Numbered from the stretch's first letter, positions 23,893 through 35,406 are shown. The stretch: 64,000 bases of DNA from Stratiolaelaps scimitus (GCA_019614645.1 JABWDB010000004.1:10106001-10170000); one strand, 5' to 3'. Made by a program: numbers and translations. Notes: generated from the letters alone by a model not told the origin.

Positions 23893-24890
23893 GCATATAA
23901 TAATTTTTGTCTTCCTAATGAAGATGAGACTAGTGAAAATTGCAGGTACATTTTCGGGTTACAAAGAAAGCAATAGCCAACGAAATTTGGGGGTGCGCGA
24001 ATGCTTTTGTCCGCGAATGCGTTCGTCAAACGAACGAATCAGGCCCAACAATCATATAGGTTCGTCGCAGGGAAAGCTACATAGAATACCCACAGCAAAG
24101 GGGGAGCTTGTGTAAAACAACGCAATGGTACGTATACGCAATGAAACCGTTTGTCTTATCGGAGATGAGACTTTCATTTTTCATCTTGGGAATGGACACC
24201 TTTTGGGTGAATATAGTGAAAATGGTCGGTGGTCGCTTAGAGGGTGGTCGTTTAGAACGTTAGCTGATAAAGCCCACCCAACTCATGCGCTTTCATGTGA
24301 GCGACACCATCGGCGTTCATACGTTCGCACGTCACACGTATGGCCACGTCATAATAACGAGCGAATGCATTCGCTTCATGTCGACTCAGCGTTAAGATAT
24401 TATTGGTGTTGGGAGGTTTTAGATAATTGAAAAAAATACAAAAATATCTAATTTTAGATACATTTTAGATATTTTCAATAACTGTACTAATCATTATATT
24501 AAATACCAGCTGGATATCGCGGGTTATGCGAGCATTAGAGTGTTAAAAGAGGAGCTATTCGACGCTATTGGGTGTCATATTTATCAACCAGCGAAGGTTG
24601 CATCTCATCTTTCGTGGACGAGCAGCGACGCGATGCGAGCCATTGCACAACAACATGGATGACATAACGGGGATGAATAAAGAGAGCCTTTTACATATTA
24701 ATCGCAGAATATACGGTGATATATTTTACTGTCGTTTGCGCGTCGCGCATTGCTAATTTGGCATACAACAACGTTCGTTCAGGTTACAACTCTGCGAGCT
24801 TCTTCTCGACGTTATCGTCGTATACGTTATCACTCACCTACTGATAATCATTCGTCAATCACCGATGGGCACAATGCAAACAAACAGTAA
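23893..24890. other. Unassigned stretch rich in CGAATGC/GCATTCG motifs
   Basis: The motifs CGAATGC, GCGTTCG and GCATTCGC recur between about 24000 and 24375, including a perfect 14-bp palindrome at 24361-24374. A plus frame (24125-24430) reads VCLIGDETFIFHLGNGHLL but has no ATG or splice support. It may be debris of an unrecognised mobile element. Confidence 0.3.
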
Positions 24891-24944
24891 ACAGCCGTGA
24901 GCATGTTATTTGAACGTGCATTATTTAGTAATGCTCACGGCTGT
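24891..24944. repeat. Hairpin, perfect 14-bp arms, 26-nt loop
   Basis: ACAGCCGTGAGCAT (24891-24904) is the exact reverse complement of 24931-24944. The loop is 26 bases. Confidence 0.9.
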
Positions 24945-25681
24945 ACATTATTTGGACGGTTTTTTTTTCTATCTTCAACTTACTTGCACGCATACACACA
25001 CACGCGCATAGACATGCCGAATCGGTTACAGAAAACTTATTCCTGCAGTAGATTACAGATAGCACGTACACACATATAGATATACATACGCGCACCTTGC
25101 CGAACCATTCGACTGAATCTGGGAATAAGCGCTGGAGTCATTCATACCAAAACAATAGGCAGATATCAAGGGGTCCAGCCATCTACGGCCATTTAAGAAC
25201 GTTTGTAAGCGTTAGAAGAAGGAATTCACAACTAGTTACCTGTCTAAAAGTAGTGGTTTCAATCGAACGTCGGTGGAATTCGTTACCGCCGCCGCCGCTT
25301 GCTTCTAGACGTCATACTCTCGAATACAACGACCAACTGTGGATCGGTGTCAGCGCAAGGCAATGGCTCGCGGCTGCGCGCAACAAGAGCTACCGCGGGG
25401 TCGTCACTTGTGGTGAAATAACAGTAATGTTTAAAATGACAGTTGAAAAAACCTCCGATTTGATCATTGCCGATGGCTTCGTCATCGCCATTCCGACGAT
25501 GATAACGATAACGGACGGCGACGCTAACGAATGCGAGGAAGCGGCACGGCATCCGATAACTAATATATATATATATGTATTAGTATATTCGATTCCACGC
25601 GCACACACTGATTGCGAGAGAGAGAGAGCTTCTCGACGCGTTGATTCGACGACGGCGGCGGCGGATGCGGCCCCCTTCGAA

Positions 25682-25795
25682 ATGGCTCGCGGAAGATCTG
25701 GCACAATTCCAGAACTACTCCGCTTACTGCTGATGCTAGTAGTCGGAGTGACTAACTGGCGAACAAGCAACGAGCCGGCCAACCATTTATTCCCA
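25682..25795 (+). CDS. Candidate first coding exon with signal peptide
   Basis: The exon starts at a true ATG at 25682 and ends after exactly 38 codons at a near-ideal donor (CCA|GTAAGTGA). The first 25 residues are a classic signal peptide: a basic start (MARGRSG) followed by the hydrophobic core ELLRLLLMLVVGVTNW. The short mature part ends with NEPANHLFP. The upstream frame is open but begins only at GTG. A possible next exon lies at 26728-26777 (acceptor TTATTCTTATCAG, donor CCAG|GTGAGT, open in phase 0), which would make the product a secreted or type I membrane protein. The minus strand is also open here. The family is unknown. Confidence 0.35.
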
Positions 25796-25861
25796 GTAAG
25801 TGACAAAGTGGCCCATTGACAGATATACCGCTGGATAGAATGGCGCTACGACAGTAACAAT

Positions 25862-25985
25862 GGCAGACAACAGTTGTTGCAGTAGTCGTCGCCGTCGTCG
25901 TAGGAGTAGTAGCAACAGCAGCGATAGTAATGGCGGTAGTAGTTGTAATGGTTGCAGCGGTAGAAGAACTTGTATTAGCGGCAGG
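25862..25985. repeat. Imperfect GTN-type triplet repeat
   Basis: Cryptically simple sequence built from GTA, GTC and GTT triplets, which leaves a Thr/Ala-rich frame open on the minus strand. Confidence 0.75.
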
Positions 25986-26269
25986 CAGTATAGGGAGCGG
26001 GGTCGAGTGGGTTGACTGGCTGGCTATTGGTGATTCGTTCGCTTGCCGATTCCGCCGCGGTCCGGCTGCTCGGCTGGTCTCAACACTCAACCTCGGCAGC
26101 TGAAGAAGCAACCACCGACGAGCCATGAAGACCACTCGTTAAGGCGGCACTGCGACAGCAAATGTTGCCGCACCGGAAACGCTGTGCGACATATCTAGTT
26201 ATTATTATTATTATTATCGCTAGGAAATTGTGTTTCGTTCCGACGACGCGAGGAACTAACAAGGCGCAT

Positions 26270-26503
26270 TCAACTTAGACGACGAGGTAGAAGAAGACCA
26301 CCGTCGTCATCGCCTTCGTGATGAACGAACCTATTGAATAACGCTCGGCTGGGCACTGAATTGTGTCCGTTCGCTCCAGAGCGATGAGCCGCCGCCGCCG
26401 CCGTAGAATTCTGCTTGCTAGAACCGTCAGCATTCTCGGCTAGATGAGATTTATCAGCTCGTCTAGTTAAGCCAAGCCAGGTCAAGTCAGCAGCTGAATG
26501 CCA
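26270..26503 (-). CDS. Candidate terminal exon of a second two-exon model
   Basis: A strong minus-strand acceptor (CAATTTTTCTTATCGCAG) is followed by 77 codons and a TGA. The peptide starts WHSAADLTWLGLTRRADK and continues with a short Ala run and VPSRALFNRFVHHEGDDD. The entry phase is 0, which matches the donor of the frame at 27088-27408. If real, the two are joined across an intron of 583 bases (26504-27087). No poly(A) signal is seen immediately downstream. Not recognised. Confidence 0.28.
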   Translation of the reverse strand, partial: WHSAADLTWLGLTRRADKSHLAENADGSSKQNSTAAAAAHRSGANGHNSVPSRALFNRFVHHEGDDDGGLLLPRRLS

Positions 26504-27087
26504 CTGCGATAAGAAAAATTGTTTAGTTTTACGATTTCGAATGATAGTAGTAATAATAATAATGATACAAAAAAAAATAAATAAAATAAAAAAGAAATCT
26601 ACAAACTCGGCTAAATGCGATAGAGAAATGTTGGCGCTGATCGTCAGAGCTCCTCGATCGTCGTTCATTCCAATGGTTCGCGTTTGCGCAAATCGGCAAT
26701 TGTATTAGGATATATTATTCTTATCAGATGGCGATCGATTTTCAGCGCCCATCAATCGCAGATAGCCAGCGATCCAGGTGAGTTAATATTTAGATCGGAT
26801 TCGTCTGCCGTTCGCCTGCTTACGTACGGCGACACAGGCTAGCGGTCTATCCGCCGACGGTGGCTGTTTTGCAGAGGGTGGATTGAACAGAGGTGGCCTT
26901 GCCAAACGTGGTGGTCAGTACGTATTTATTTTGCTGACGGTTGTCGATCGGTCCAACGGTCGAACACACCCGACTGCGGCCGCCTAGTGTGGACGCCTGC
27001 AACGGCAAGCAGCTAACGGTCAGCCACTTGGCTGCTGAACTATTGTAATTAGTGGGAAATAATTCCAACAAAGTAATTTCTCGTTAC

Positions 27088-27408
27088 CTTTATTTCGGCA
27101 TCGCTAGTGTTCAACAGTGGCGGCTCATGAGGGCGCATGCAATTCCGCCGTGGATCGGGCAAAAATGATGAACGTCCCCAATTGGCTCCTCGGGGGTCTG
27201 TTTGCGGTTGCCTGTCCGAGCATCTCGATGGTTGATGGACGGGAACAAAAAAAATATCAAAGTTTCGCCGTGTTTCGATGAATCTTGATGAACACCGTTG
27301 ACGGATCTGCACGCACTGCAATGAATGGGTGTGCGTCACAGTTTGGCGGAAAACGTTGCCAGGCAATCCAACCCGTTGGCTTCGATCACTACAGTTGGTG
27401 CTAGTTAT
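27088..27408 (-). CDS. Candidate exon ending at a good donor
   Basis: A minus frame is open for 107 codons from a TAA to the donor AAATAAAG|GTAACG. It contains FIETRRNFDIFFVPVHQPS and, near its end, the only true ATG (MRPHEPPLLNTSDAEIK). That ATG would give a short N-terminal exon of 17 codons. The plus strand has no comparable frame. The donor phase fits the exon at 26270-26503. There is no recognised domain. Confidence 0.28.
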
Positions 27409-27754
27409 TTAGCTTGGTTGAACAATAAACGTCATATTCGATCAAAATAACCCGTGCCTAAATTGAATAACGTAATAGTACCATGTGAGCCTGTGTTCAT
27501 TCTCGATGGCGACTCACTTTGCGGTTTGACTGTATGAGTGTAAAATTTGAAATTTCAAATATGAATCGACATTTCGGTCTCCCCTAACATTTCACGGTGA
27601 AGCTGATAATATGAGATAGACAAACGTTTCCTGTGGATTGCATAGATAAACGTAGGTATTCTTGCCAACTTGTGTTCTTCGACTGGGTCTCTTTACTTAC
27701 GATAGCCCAACGATTGGATGATAGGTCCAAATATCACGTGGTGGACAATGAGTA

Positions 27755-28174
27755 TCATTGAGGTACGACGTCCGTTGTGCAGTTGTCACATGGCGGAGTT
27801 AGCTGTTTGAGCAGATTGAGGAAGAGGGTCAGTCCGGGAATCCGTTTGGGTAACGCCTTGACGGTTGACTTGGCCGCGACCACCTCGACGGGTGTCGCAG
27901 CCTTGACTTTTTTAGCAGCCACTGCCGCAGTGCTCGTGAGAGCCTTTACACCTTTCTCCATTAGCTTTAGAATACCCACCAGCTGGCTGGCAATGTCTGT
28001 GCCGTTACTCCCGTCGTTATGGAATCCAGTGCCAACACCGAGAAGAACTCTGGCGTCCGACGTGTTGAAACCAATATTGAAATGGTTCGTCAGACTTTGC
28101 AGGTTCGCAGCGACGTTGACGAAGCTGATGCTGCCGCAGAGGACCGCCACGAGTGAGATGACGAAGGCGTCCAT
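27755..28174 (-). CDS. Putative small secreted protein
   Basis: The frame has a true ATG at 28174 and runs 139 residues to a TGA. The first 23 residues form a good signal peptide (MDAFVISLVAVLCGSISFVN). The mature part contains NIGFNTSDARVLLGVGTGFH and two NxT/NxS-type glycosylation sites. It then has an Ala/Lys/Val-rich amphipathic stretch (AAVAAKKVKAATPVEVV) and ends with a CxxC pair (PPCDNCTTD). The frame stays open a further 90 codons upstream from TTG (28444), but the signal peptide argues for the internal start. A plus frame of 225 codons overlaps it completely, a warning that GC content alone may keep both open. Family unknown. Confidence 0.35.
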   Translation of the reverse strand: MDAFVISLVAVLCGSISFVNVAANLQSLTNHFNIGFNTSDARVLLGVGTGFHNDGSNGTDIASQLVGILKLMEKGVKALTSTAAVAAKKVKAATPVEVVAAKSTVKALPKRIPGLTLFLNLLKQLTPPCDNCTTDVVPQ

Positions 28175-28444
28175 AGTTTCCTGGCTGTTCTCCCGTGCCG
28201 GGTTGAGGGACCGACCGAGGAGGTCAGGTCGAGCTGACGTGCGCGAGGTCGACCTTCCCACCAACGTCACTTTGCTTTTACGTTGCGGCCTAGCAGCCAG
28301 TGCTGCTTGCGCCGCTGCTGCCGTGGCCTCGATGGCCTCGAATACGAGTTTCCGACTTAGGGAGGTAGCTGGTTTGACACGTCGTAGGGGTCGCGGGCTA
28401 GGCCGGCGGTGGAAGCAGCAACGAGCAACGGCAGCGTCAGCCAA

Positions 28445-31100
28445 CGGATGGTGAACTAACGAACGGGCAGGCAGCGGATGGGAACCTCCTTAGGAAGCAG
28501 AGCTGGATGTGGCAAAAGCGAGCAGTTAGTCTGTCGTTGGGTCGACGCGGGTCGCGGTGTCGGCGGTGTCGGCGGCGGAGCGGGCCGCAAAAGACGAATA
28601 CTACCACCTCTATGTGTGGCTCACGGAAATTAATAGAGGCCGCTAGGCGTAGCCGCAGCCATAGGCCGATGGAGAGGTCGACTAGGCTCGGCCCGACTCA
28701 GCTCAGTCTGGCAGTGGCGGCGGTGGCGGCGGCGGCGGCGACTGTAGGGTATGCCACCTAGTAGGATCGGTGCGGCTGCCGGTGGGACTCCCGCTACGCA
28801 GATAGGGAGAGAGCCAACGAACCAACCAGGCAGCTAGCTAGCTAGGAGTGTGGGTGCGGTCGTCGGAGCTGACGCGGCGAAAGTCAACTTTGCAAAGTAA
28901 ATATTATCAAGATACGTAGGCTCGCCCGCCGGGCGAACAGGCCCATCGGGGCCTGCGAGCGGCCCTGTCTCGCGAGGATGGGGCCGGTGAGCTACACGAC
29001 TGCCAACGGCCGAGGCCTTCTCGAGCCAACCCTCCTCGCCCCCATTCCCCAATCATTCTTCATTCCTAGCCAGCCAGCACTACCCATCGAGCGCCGGCTG
29101 TTTGCTCTAATTACCTACATACATATATAGAGCTAGAGCTGTACTCGGAGCCAGGAGGGCTGCAGGGGATGGAAGCAACCGGCGACAGCCGTCACGGCGC
29201 ACGCAGATGTCACGTTATACGGCTGTGCGTCACGTCGTCTGAATGTGTACGCTTGCTTGTACGAAATGTCCGAGCAGTGGGTTGTAGGATGTAGAAACGA
29301 CATGCGAGCACAAACATAGATACACACACACACACGCAAACTGAAACGCATATACACAGACGCATGTGTGAATTACTCAGTGAGTTGGTGTCAGCTGCTC
29401 TCGAATCGGGCGAGGACGATGTTGGGCGGAACCCGCGGTTTTGTCTCCACTCTCCCTGCCGCGGCGACTTTCAGCACTCCTTTACTATTTATCGCTGGCC
29501 TCCTCATCTCGGCGTTCTCCAGGCTGCTGCACTTGGCGGCCCGTACCCGCCTCTGCCGGCTGTGGGCCAGCCTTTCAATGCTGCACGTATCATTGCCGTC
29601 ATCCAGCGGCTCCGCCAGCGTTCGCTCATCATCAACTCGGACTGTCTGCTGGCCTGCTCCGGCTGGCTGTATAAGTGAATTGTGTATGAGCCCGGTGTGC
29701 CATGCATAGATAGCATATGAATGTAAGCATGAACTAAATATATGTGTTGGCCAATTTGCTGCCAACAAACGAACCAAGCTAACATCGCCAGAGCACAATG
29801 GCGCACAAATACGCGATGGTTGTACGGCCGTCGCGAGAACGGGCCGCGCTGTCATCGTTCTGGATATGACGAGACGTCCGAGAAGGCCCCCCAAGAACGA
29901 TAGAGAGAAGGAGACAGTGAGAGACCTTGGGGTGATTCACAAGTCCCGGTGCGGATCATCTGGGTCCGGGGGACATCATACGTGCGGTAGATGCGAAGGA
30001 CTTGTCTATGCTGCACAATGTACAATGCATAGATGCGTGCGTATGCGTGATGCTGCCACGGAATGCTGAGGAAAACTCTGTAAGCTCTGCCATCCGAGAG
30101 CCACCACGGCCACCACCATGTTGGCGGGCACATCACGGCCCGCCAACGAGCTGACGAGAAACTCGACGAGGTCGCTGGAGAGCTGGAGTAAACCTCGAAT
30201 GAAGGTTGGGGTATAAAGGCAAACCGGCTGCCAGTGGATGTTCTCTATGCCGCTGGTTGACTATCATTAATGCAACGACAACAACATGTTGGAAGATGAT
30301 TGTATTTATGCACAGTTCCATTTTATTCATTCAGGAATTAACAAAAACAGTACACTACCGATGACGATGTGATGTCTATCCAACGCTGGTGGCAAATCTT
30401 GCTGAATCTCCTGTGAGTATATGTTGTTGTCTGACTACAATTGATAACTGAAGCTCTAACGGAGATGGAGAGTGTTGATGGTATACCCCCTGTGGAACGA
30501 TTCTCCTGAAGGCGAATATTAAACTGTTCGTTAAATGAGTATCTTTTCGCAGCTTCATTCGAGAAAACTCGTGGGCACCAATCCGACCATCACCTTAGCT
30601 ATAACGACCATACGTGATTGTGCAAGTAGGCATTGTGACATTGCATTAGATAGTGTCGTATCGCTTCGCGGTTCGATATCTCACCAAACGACATATGTTA
30701 CTACAAAGTTTGGGTGGAATTTAATTTTTTTTGTTCCTTTATGGTAATATAATAACAATAATCAATATATGTGTATTGTCGTCAGAAAAAACGTCCTGAT
30801 GCGAACCTCATCTACGGCGGTTGGTTAAAACCTGTGACGGACTATCGAGACTCCCCTCCAGCTATGGGGTATAGATAAATATATGGCCGAGACGTCAATG
30901 AAGCATCGAACTTTAACTTAGCTCTGCGATAGAAGCCTTTGCCGTATATATATATATATATATGAAATATCCGTTATCGTCAACAACATTTCACCGGTAA
31001 ATTTACAGCGTGGCTGCTTACCTGCTGATTGAATGGGCCAGTCCGTTAACGATAAAGGCCAATGGATAATGAGTAAAGCTATTCTGCTATTCTCCGTCCG
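28445..31100. other. GC-rich region open on both strands, no choice possible
   Basis: Frames of 75-167 codons overlap on both strands, notably at 29364-29894. None combines a true ATG with clean splice signals and a recognisable product. The stretch 30200-31100 is AT-rich with a (TA)n tract near 30944-30962. CpG-like composition at 28.4-29.0 kb would fit a promoter or 5' UTR island. Confidence 0.35.
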
Positions 31101-31165
31101 TTAACCCGACACAGAACATCATAACATACGCGTGTCACCAAGGGCCGTCCATTGCGAAGCCATAC

Positions 31166-31421
31166 CTGGCCCTGAAGCCAGCCGGCAAGCAAGCATCACT
31201 GGACCATCACCGTAACACAGCGGCAGTCGAGACCCCGAGCGGTATCCAAAGGCACCCGGGGCCAGCCTCACGAGCGTTAGCGATACAAACGTCTCCACCA
31301 TCATGACGGCAATGACGACTGCCTTCGCCGCAGCAGCAGCCGGCAAAAAGAAAAACGACGCTGATTCTCTGGTGGCGGACTTCAGGCGGAACAAAAAAAT
31401 ACACAAACATTGGAAATTCAT
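31166..31421 (-). CDS. Candidate first coding exon with a membrane segment
   Basis: A true ATG (31421, with A at -3) opens 85 codons and one further base, ending at a strong donor (GGCCAG|GTATGG). The N-terminus (MNFQCLCIFLFRLKSATRES) is followed by a hydrophobic segment (FFFLPAAAAAKAVVIAVMMV) that could anchor the protein in a membrane. The plus strand shows no comparable frame. The alanines come from a CAG-type triplet run, so the hydrophobicity may be incidental. No downstream exon in the right phase was identified. Unrecognised. Confidence 0.28.
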
Positions 31422-32326
31422 TTACTACCCCCACCCCCCCCCCATCGATGCCCCGATCCGCACAACATAATATTTGCTTTTTCGTAATGCTGATGCTCAA
31501 CTGCTATACATATTTTTTGTGTGTCGGCTTCTCGACTCGCATATTGTGCGCTGCAGTGCCTGTCGCCTGCTGCCGTCCTTGTTTAATGATGAACATGACC
31601 TCGGAACTTCCGGGACCTTGCGGGACACTCGTCGCGGAGATGGTTCACCGACGTGATTTAAGCTATTGCCAGCTATTTCCTCACTATTTAAGCCCGAACA
31701 AAACTAGTGGTGATATATAATAGATGTGATGGTGCACACATTCGCCTGTGAGGATCGCCGTGTTTATCGCTGACGTTTGTTGGCCCGTGACGGCCCGATT
31801 CGGCTTTTGTTGGCTTTCCGATTCGAATATATATATATATATTTTTTTTGCATTTGCTCGCGAGTTCTTCTGGTAAAGCATCGGTGTTCTCACGAAGCGT
31901 AGGCGCAGGAAGTTGTATTTTTGTCTTGTCAAAGACGTGCAAATTTTTTGGCCACTACACCTGATCTGGTCGAAAACAAAACGGCGGCAGAAGTCCACCG
32001 CGAAAAGAGATAAACAGTGAAATAATAATCGTGTTCCTGTCTATAGGCATACAGAGTCGATGCACACTTGGATACGGGGTATGAGTGCCGCTGATGACGC
32101 CGTCGATAGCGTTGTCCTGTCACTCAGAAGTGTCGTAGAGAATTGAGTCAGCCTGATCATAACATTTATAAACGATACGATGAACTGCCACCGATGGTGC
32201 ACGTCGAATGATAAATATAAATACACAAACATATATACAAACTGCCTTAATCGACTATGCGTCATCCCGAATCTCTTGATGCTTACTCACAATTCGCACA
32301 CTAACCCTATATATATATCTATCTAT

Positions 32327-32530
32327 CTATCTATCGGGGAAAGCCTGCAAAGCTTTTTCAACATCCGCCAACCAATCAGAGGTGGCGGATGCCGCTTCAC
32401 CAGAAAGGTGGCAAGCTTCAGCGCGACCAAGATCCGCGCGCGTCACAGAAGATGCTGACGGGAGGTCGTCACTGCTGACGCCTCCGTTGGTTGATTCCGG
32501 CCGCATTCGTCTCATGGCACATGCAGGCAT
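32327..32530 (-). CDS. Small acidic open frame, 67 residues
   Basis: The frame has a true ATG and ends in a TAG at the edge of a (CTAT)n run. The peptide is well balanced (NGGVSSDDLPSASSVTRADL, then ATSDWLADVEKALQAFPDR) with an amphipathic C-terminal helix. A plus-strand frame of 167 codons (32382-32885, GTG start) covers the same bases and also looks protein-like (SPERWQASARPRSARVTEDA), so at most one is real. There are no splice signals that settle it. Confidence 0.22.
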   Translation of the reverse strand: MPACAMRRMRPESTNGGVSSDDLPSASSVTRADLGRAEACHLSGEAASATSDWLADVEKALQAFPDR

Positions 32531-33300
32531 TGTTGTAGCTTGTTATGTTCGCGTTCGCTTCCGACCGAGCGACGGATCAGCCTGCCACCGACGCGGACGA
32601 TGGTCGGAGGCGCGGACCGAATCGAATTCGTGTGATCTGATCGATGATCCGACCCGGCGCCTGAAGGTCGCGTGTCAGACATCAGAAGTACATACGACGC
32701 ATAAGTGTGTCTCAGCGTCTGCATGCGTTAGGCTGCTCGAATGTACTATTGGGCCTCGGTGTATCTGCGTGTGCGTGTGTATGTGTCTTCTGTCGGCGCA
32801 GGTTTACGTCAGAAGTATGATAGGTGACAGACTTCGCTCAAATACTTCGGCGAAATCCCGGCGGCGCTCGTCTGCTTTGATGTGACTTCGTTCGGGATTC
32901 GGTGTGTTGGCAGGCGCGTGCCCGGCGACAACAACGGCAACAGCGAGGCAAACTGAAGAGCAACCTACGGGCCTAGCGGTTCGTTCCGAGACACCCGGCA
33001 GAGGCAAGAACGCGAAAAGGCCCTGCCGCGGTGCATCTCCAACCGCACCCCGGACTCAGGACGAGAGCCAGCGACGCCACTCGCACTCAAACACGAACTC
33101 ATTCAACTCATTCAATCATTGTAAGGACACTGCTCATCATAGCGTGATGCCTGCACAGCCACGGCTGTGTACCATTTGTTTTTATAATATTACTACAATG
33201 TTCTGCATCTGTTCATCTTTTGAAAATTCATTGCGCTGGAGATATCGGACGGTGGGGGCCGAATGCTGGTGGCCAAAATGATGTGGTAGCACAATTTGTT
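32531..33300. other. Region open on both strands
   Basis: A plus frame (32904-33281) follows an acceptor-like TGTTGGCAG and reads ARQTEEQPTGLAVRSET before a Ser/Asn-rich part. A minus frame (down to 32804) reads KADERRRDFAEVFERSLSP. Neither has a true start or a clean donor. One exon may be hidden here. Confidence 0.3.
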
Positions 33301-33476
33301 GCTTATAACGTTATTACTATTATTATTAACGAATTTACTCTACACGAGAAATATTGAACCTTAGGCGTGTCAGCATCATTGCACCCCGTCTAATCAACAA
33401 CTACAAACGAACGGTGTTTTTACGAGAGAATATGAGTATTAATAAAAAAAAAAATAAAGAAAAATTAGTTCTGATA

Positions 33477-33503
33477 TATATGTATATATATATATATATA
33501 TAT
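33477..33503. repeat. (TA)n microsatellite
   Basis: A TA run broken once by GT. Confidence 0.9.
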
Positions 33504-33965
33504 CTATACCTTGATAGAGACTACAGTTCAACACGGCTGGCGATTTTTATCTGGGTTGTGGCAGTGTTGAGGTCGCGCAAACGGCAGCTGTCGTTGTAGG
33601 TCGATGACGAGTATCGTCCTCGCTATTTTTAGTCGCAACCTCAAAATGTCTATTTGCGTTTGAGGGAGACACCCCTGTTTATAAGCACGATATGCTATAA
33701 CAGCGGGAGTTCCTAACCGAGTTCCAATTGTCAGTTCCTCACTTCCACTTAGGGTCACATGGGAAAAAGCGATCTGCATATTCCACAAACACAAGAGATT
33801 AGAACAGAAATACGTTTTCTTAAATTCTCCAAGTGATTTATGAAGAAAATACCGACCTGAATTATTATATAGAGCGAACCCATCTGCAAAGCGATTGTAG
33901 ACAATTTATATGAATAATAGGATGTATACGAGCCAGTCCCATTAAATTAGCTTCGACAGCGGCTT

Positions 33966-34010
33966 GAAATCGGAGGAGACACCTAGGTGCACGGGCTCGA
34001 TCCTCTCGAC
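33966..34010 (+). repeat. SINE-like fragment, third copy
   Basis: AATCGGAGGAGACAC followed by a GTGCACGG-type block and a CTCGATCC-like B box matches the copy at 53499 closely. Only this tRNA-like head is shared; the downstream part of the repeat is absent. Confidence 0.55.
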
Positions 34011-34519
34011 AGCCACCATCAGTCCGGCTACTCGACCCTTCTTAGGAGCGTGATGAAAGGCTGTTCTCATCGGTGTTCAAAAAGCGCGATGTGCCACTAA
34101 ACGACTGAACGTTAACTGGCCACCTTGGTCTAGACAGTTAAGGGTAAATGTCTAAATTACCATAATTCAAAGGCGTTTCTCTCTACCTCCATCTGCCTGC
34201 ACGGCTGTCCATATGTCTCAAAATGCGCGCGTCTACAACACATACTGTATGCACCTACAGTTAGTTTACGTAAGGTCGGCCACAATGCATCGGATACCAA
34301 CGAGGGTGGATGATGGGAAAAGGCGCTACCGGGATACAGAGAGCGCAGTTCCTCTCCGGTCCCTCTCTTTGGTACTTCGCATTAGACACCCTCCTCCACG
34401 CTCTATCCCTAGCTTCATGCTTGTTTTCTGTTGTCTTTGTCTGTCTCGTCGGGCCAAAGACCATCCGGGTTTTGCGGCAGCGGCGGCTGTGCGCGTGTCC
34501 CTGGCCAACGCATCACGCT

Positions 34520-35290
34520 CCACCTAGACTATAAGCAGGACTCTCGCAACGAGAGGGGAGCCTGAGAGACAACTCGAAATGCGCTAGATATGCAGGACGT
34601 AGTAATACGGTGGTCGGCAATGCGAATGCCACTAGTGGAAACGACACGAAAGCCAGTGCTGGCGGCCGAAGCGGAGCAGATATAAGAGATAGAATGGGTG
34701 GTCACGGCGGTGGCGGAGGCGACCACGACAGCTGCGGGATAGACACAGCAAAAATCCTTTCGGGTTTTGCCAGCGATGCCGGTGGTGGCGATCGCGACGG
34801 TGGCGGTGGCGGCTAGCGGAACCAGACGGCGGCAGAGACATCCGGCCAAAAAAGCCTCCGAACTCGTCTGACCACCCAGCGCCGTGCGTCTGGCCAGTCT
34901 CGGCTCTCTCCAGATATAAAGAGCGACAAAGAAAGAGACGAAGAGTAAGTGGGCAAAGCGGCAAGAAAAGCGAGAGAGAGAGAGAGAGGACCGAACGAGT
35001 GCGTGTCGTTGAAATAAATTGCGGCGGCGGCGGCGGCGGTGGCGACAGAAACAACCGATGTTTGTTGTTTGGCAGCAAAGGAAGCGTGCGCGCAAGAGGA
35101 GGAGGGCGACTCCGGCGCAGAGATCGTCATTGGCTGCCGGCTGTTGTTGGTCGAGGGCCAAACGCCGAGCGTACGGGGTCCGGGAGTAACGACATCGTGC
35201 CTGTGGTAATGGCTCGCGCGACGAGAGCTTCGCGTAGCGTAGTAGCGTAATGTCGCTCACTCGCATCGTTGTCGGCGTTGTCGTTGTCCT
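34520..35290. other. GC-rich, GGC/GGT-rich block open on both strands
   Basis: A minus frame is open 245 codons with no credible domain (Arg-rich and Leu-rich runs). Plus frames are Gly-rich. Triplet-biased composition explains the openness. It probably represents a 5' UTR or promoter island. Confidence 0.35.
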
Positions 35291-35406
35291 CTCGTTAATG
35301 CTAGGGTGGTTTTTTGCTGCTATTGGTGCACGAGGCGACGTGCGGGATAAACGCAGGGAGTGACTTTCGGCTTAATTTCAACTCGAAAGGGAAATTCGCA
35401 GGCTGT

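Noticed and set aside
25097..25819. 240-codon plus-strand frame taken as one gene
   Set aside because: It starts at GTG, crosses a TA-encoded Ile/Tyr run and only its last part has start and donor signals. I kept just 25682-25795.
27755..28444. Full 229-codon version of the secreted-protein frame
   Set aside because: The start is TTG; the signal peptide and a true ATG place the start at 28174.
31487..31720. 77-residue Cys-containing plus frame with a hydrophobic start
   Set aside because: True ATG, but no splice or poly(A) support and the hydrophobic part is irregular; too weak to list as a gene.
34529..35266. 245-codon minus-strand frame, the longest in the window
   Set aside because: It has no domain and is made of Arg-, Leu- and Ser-runs produced by GGC/CTC-type triplets. 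Plus frames are open too.
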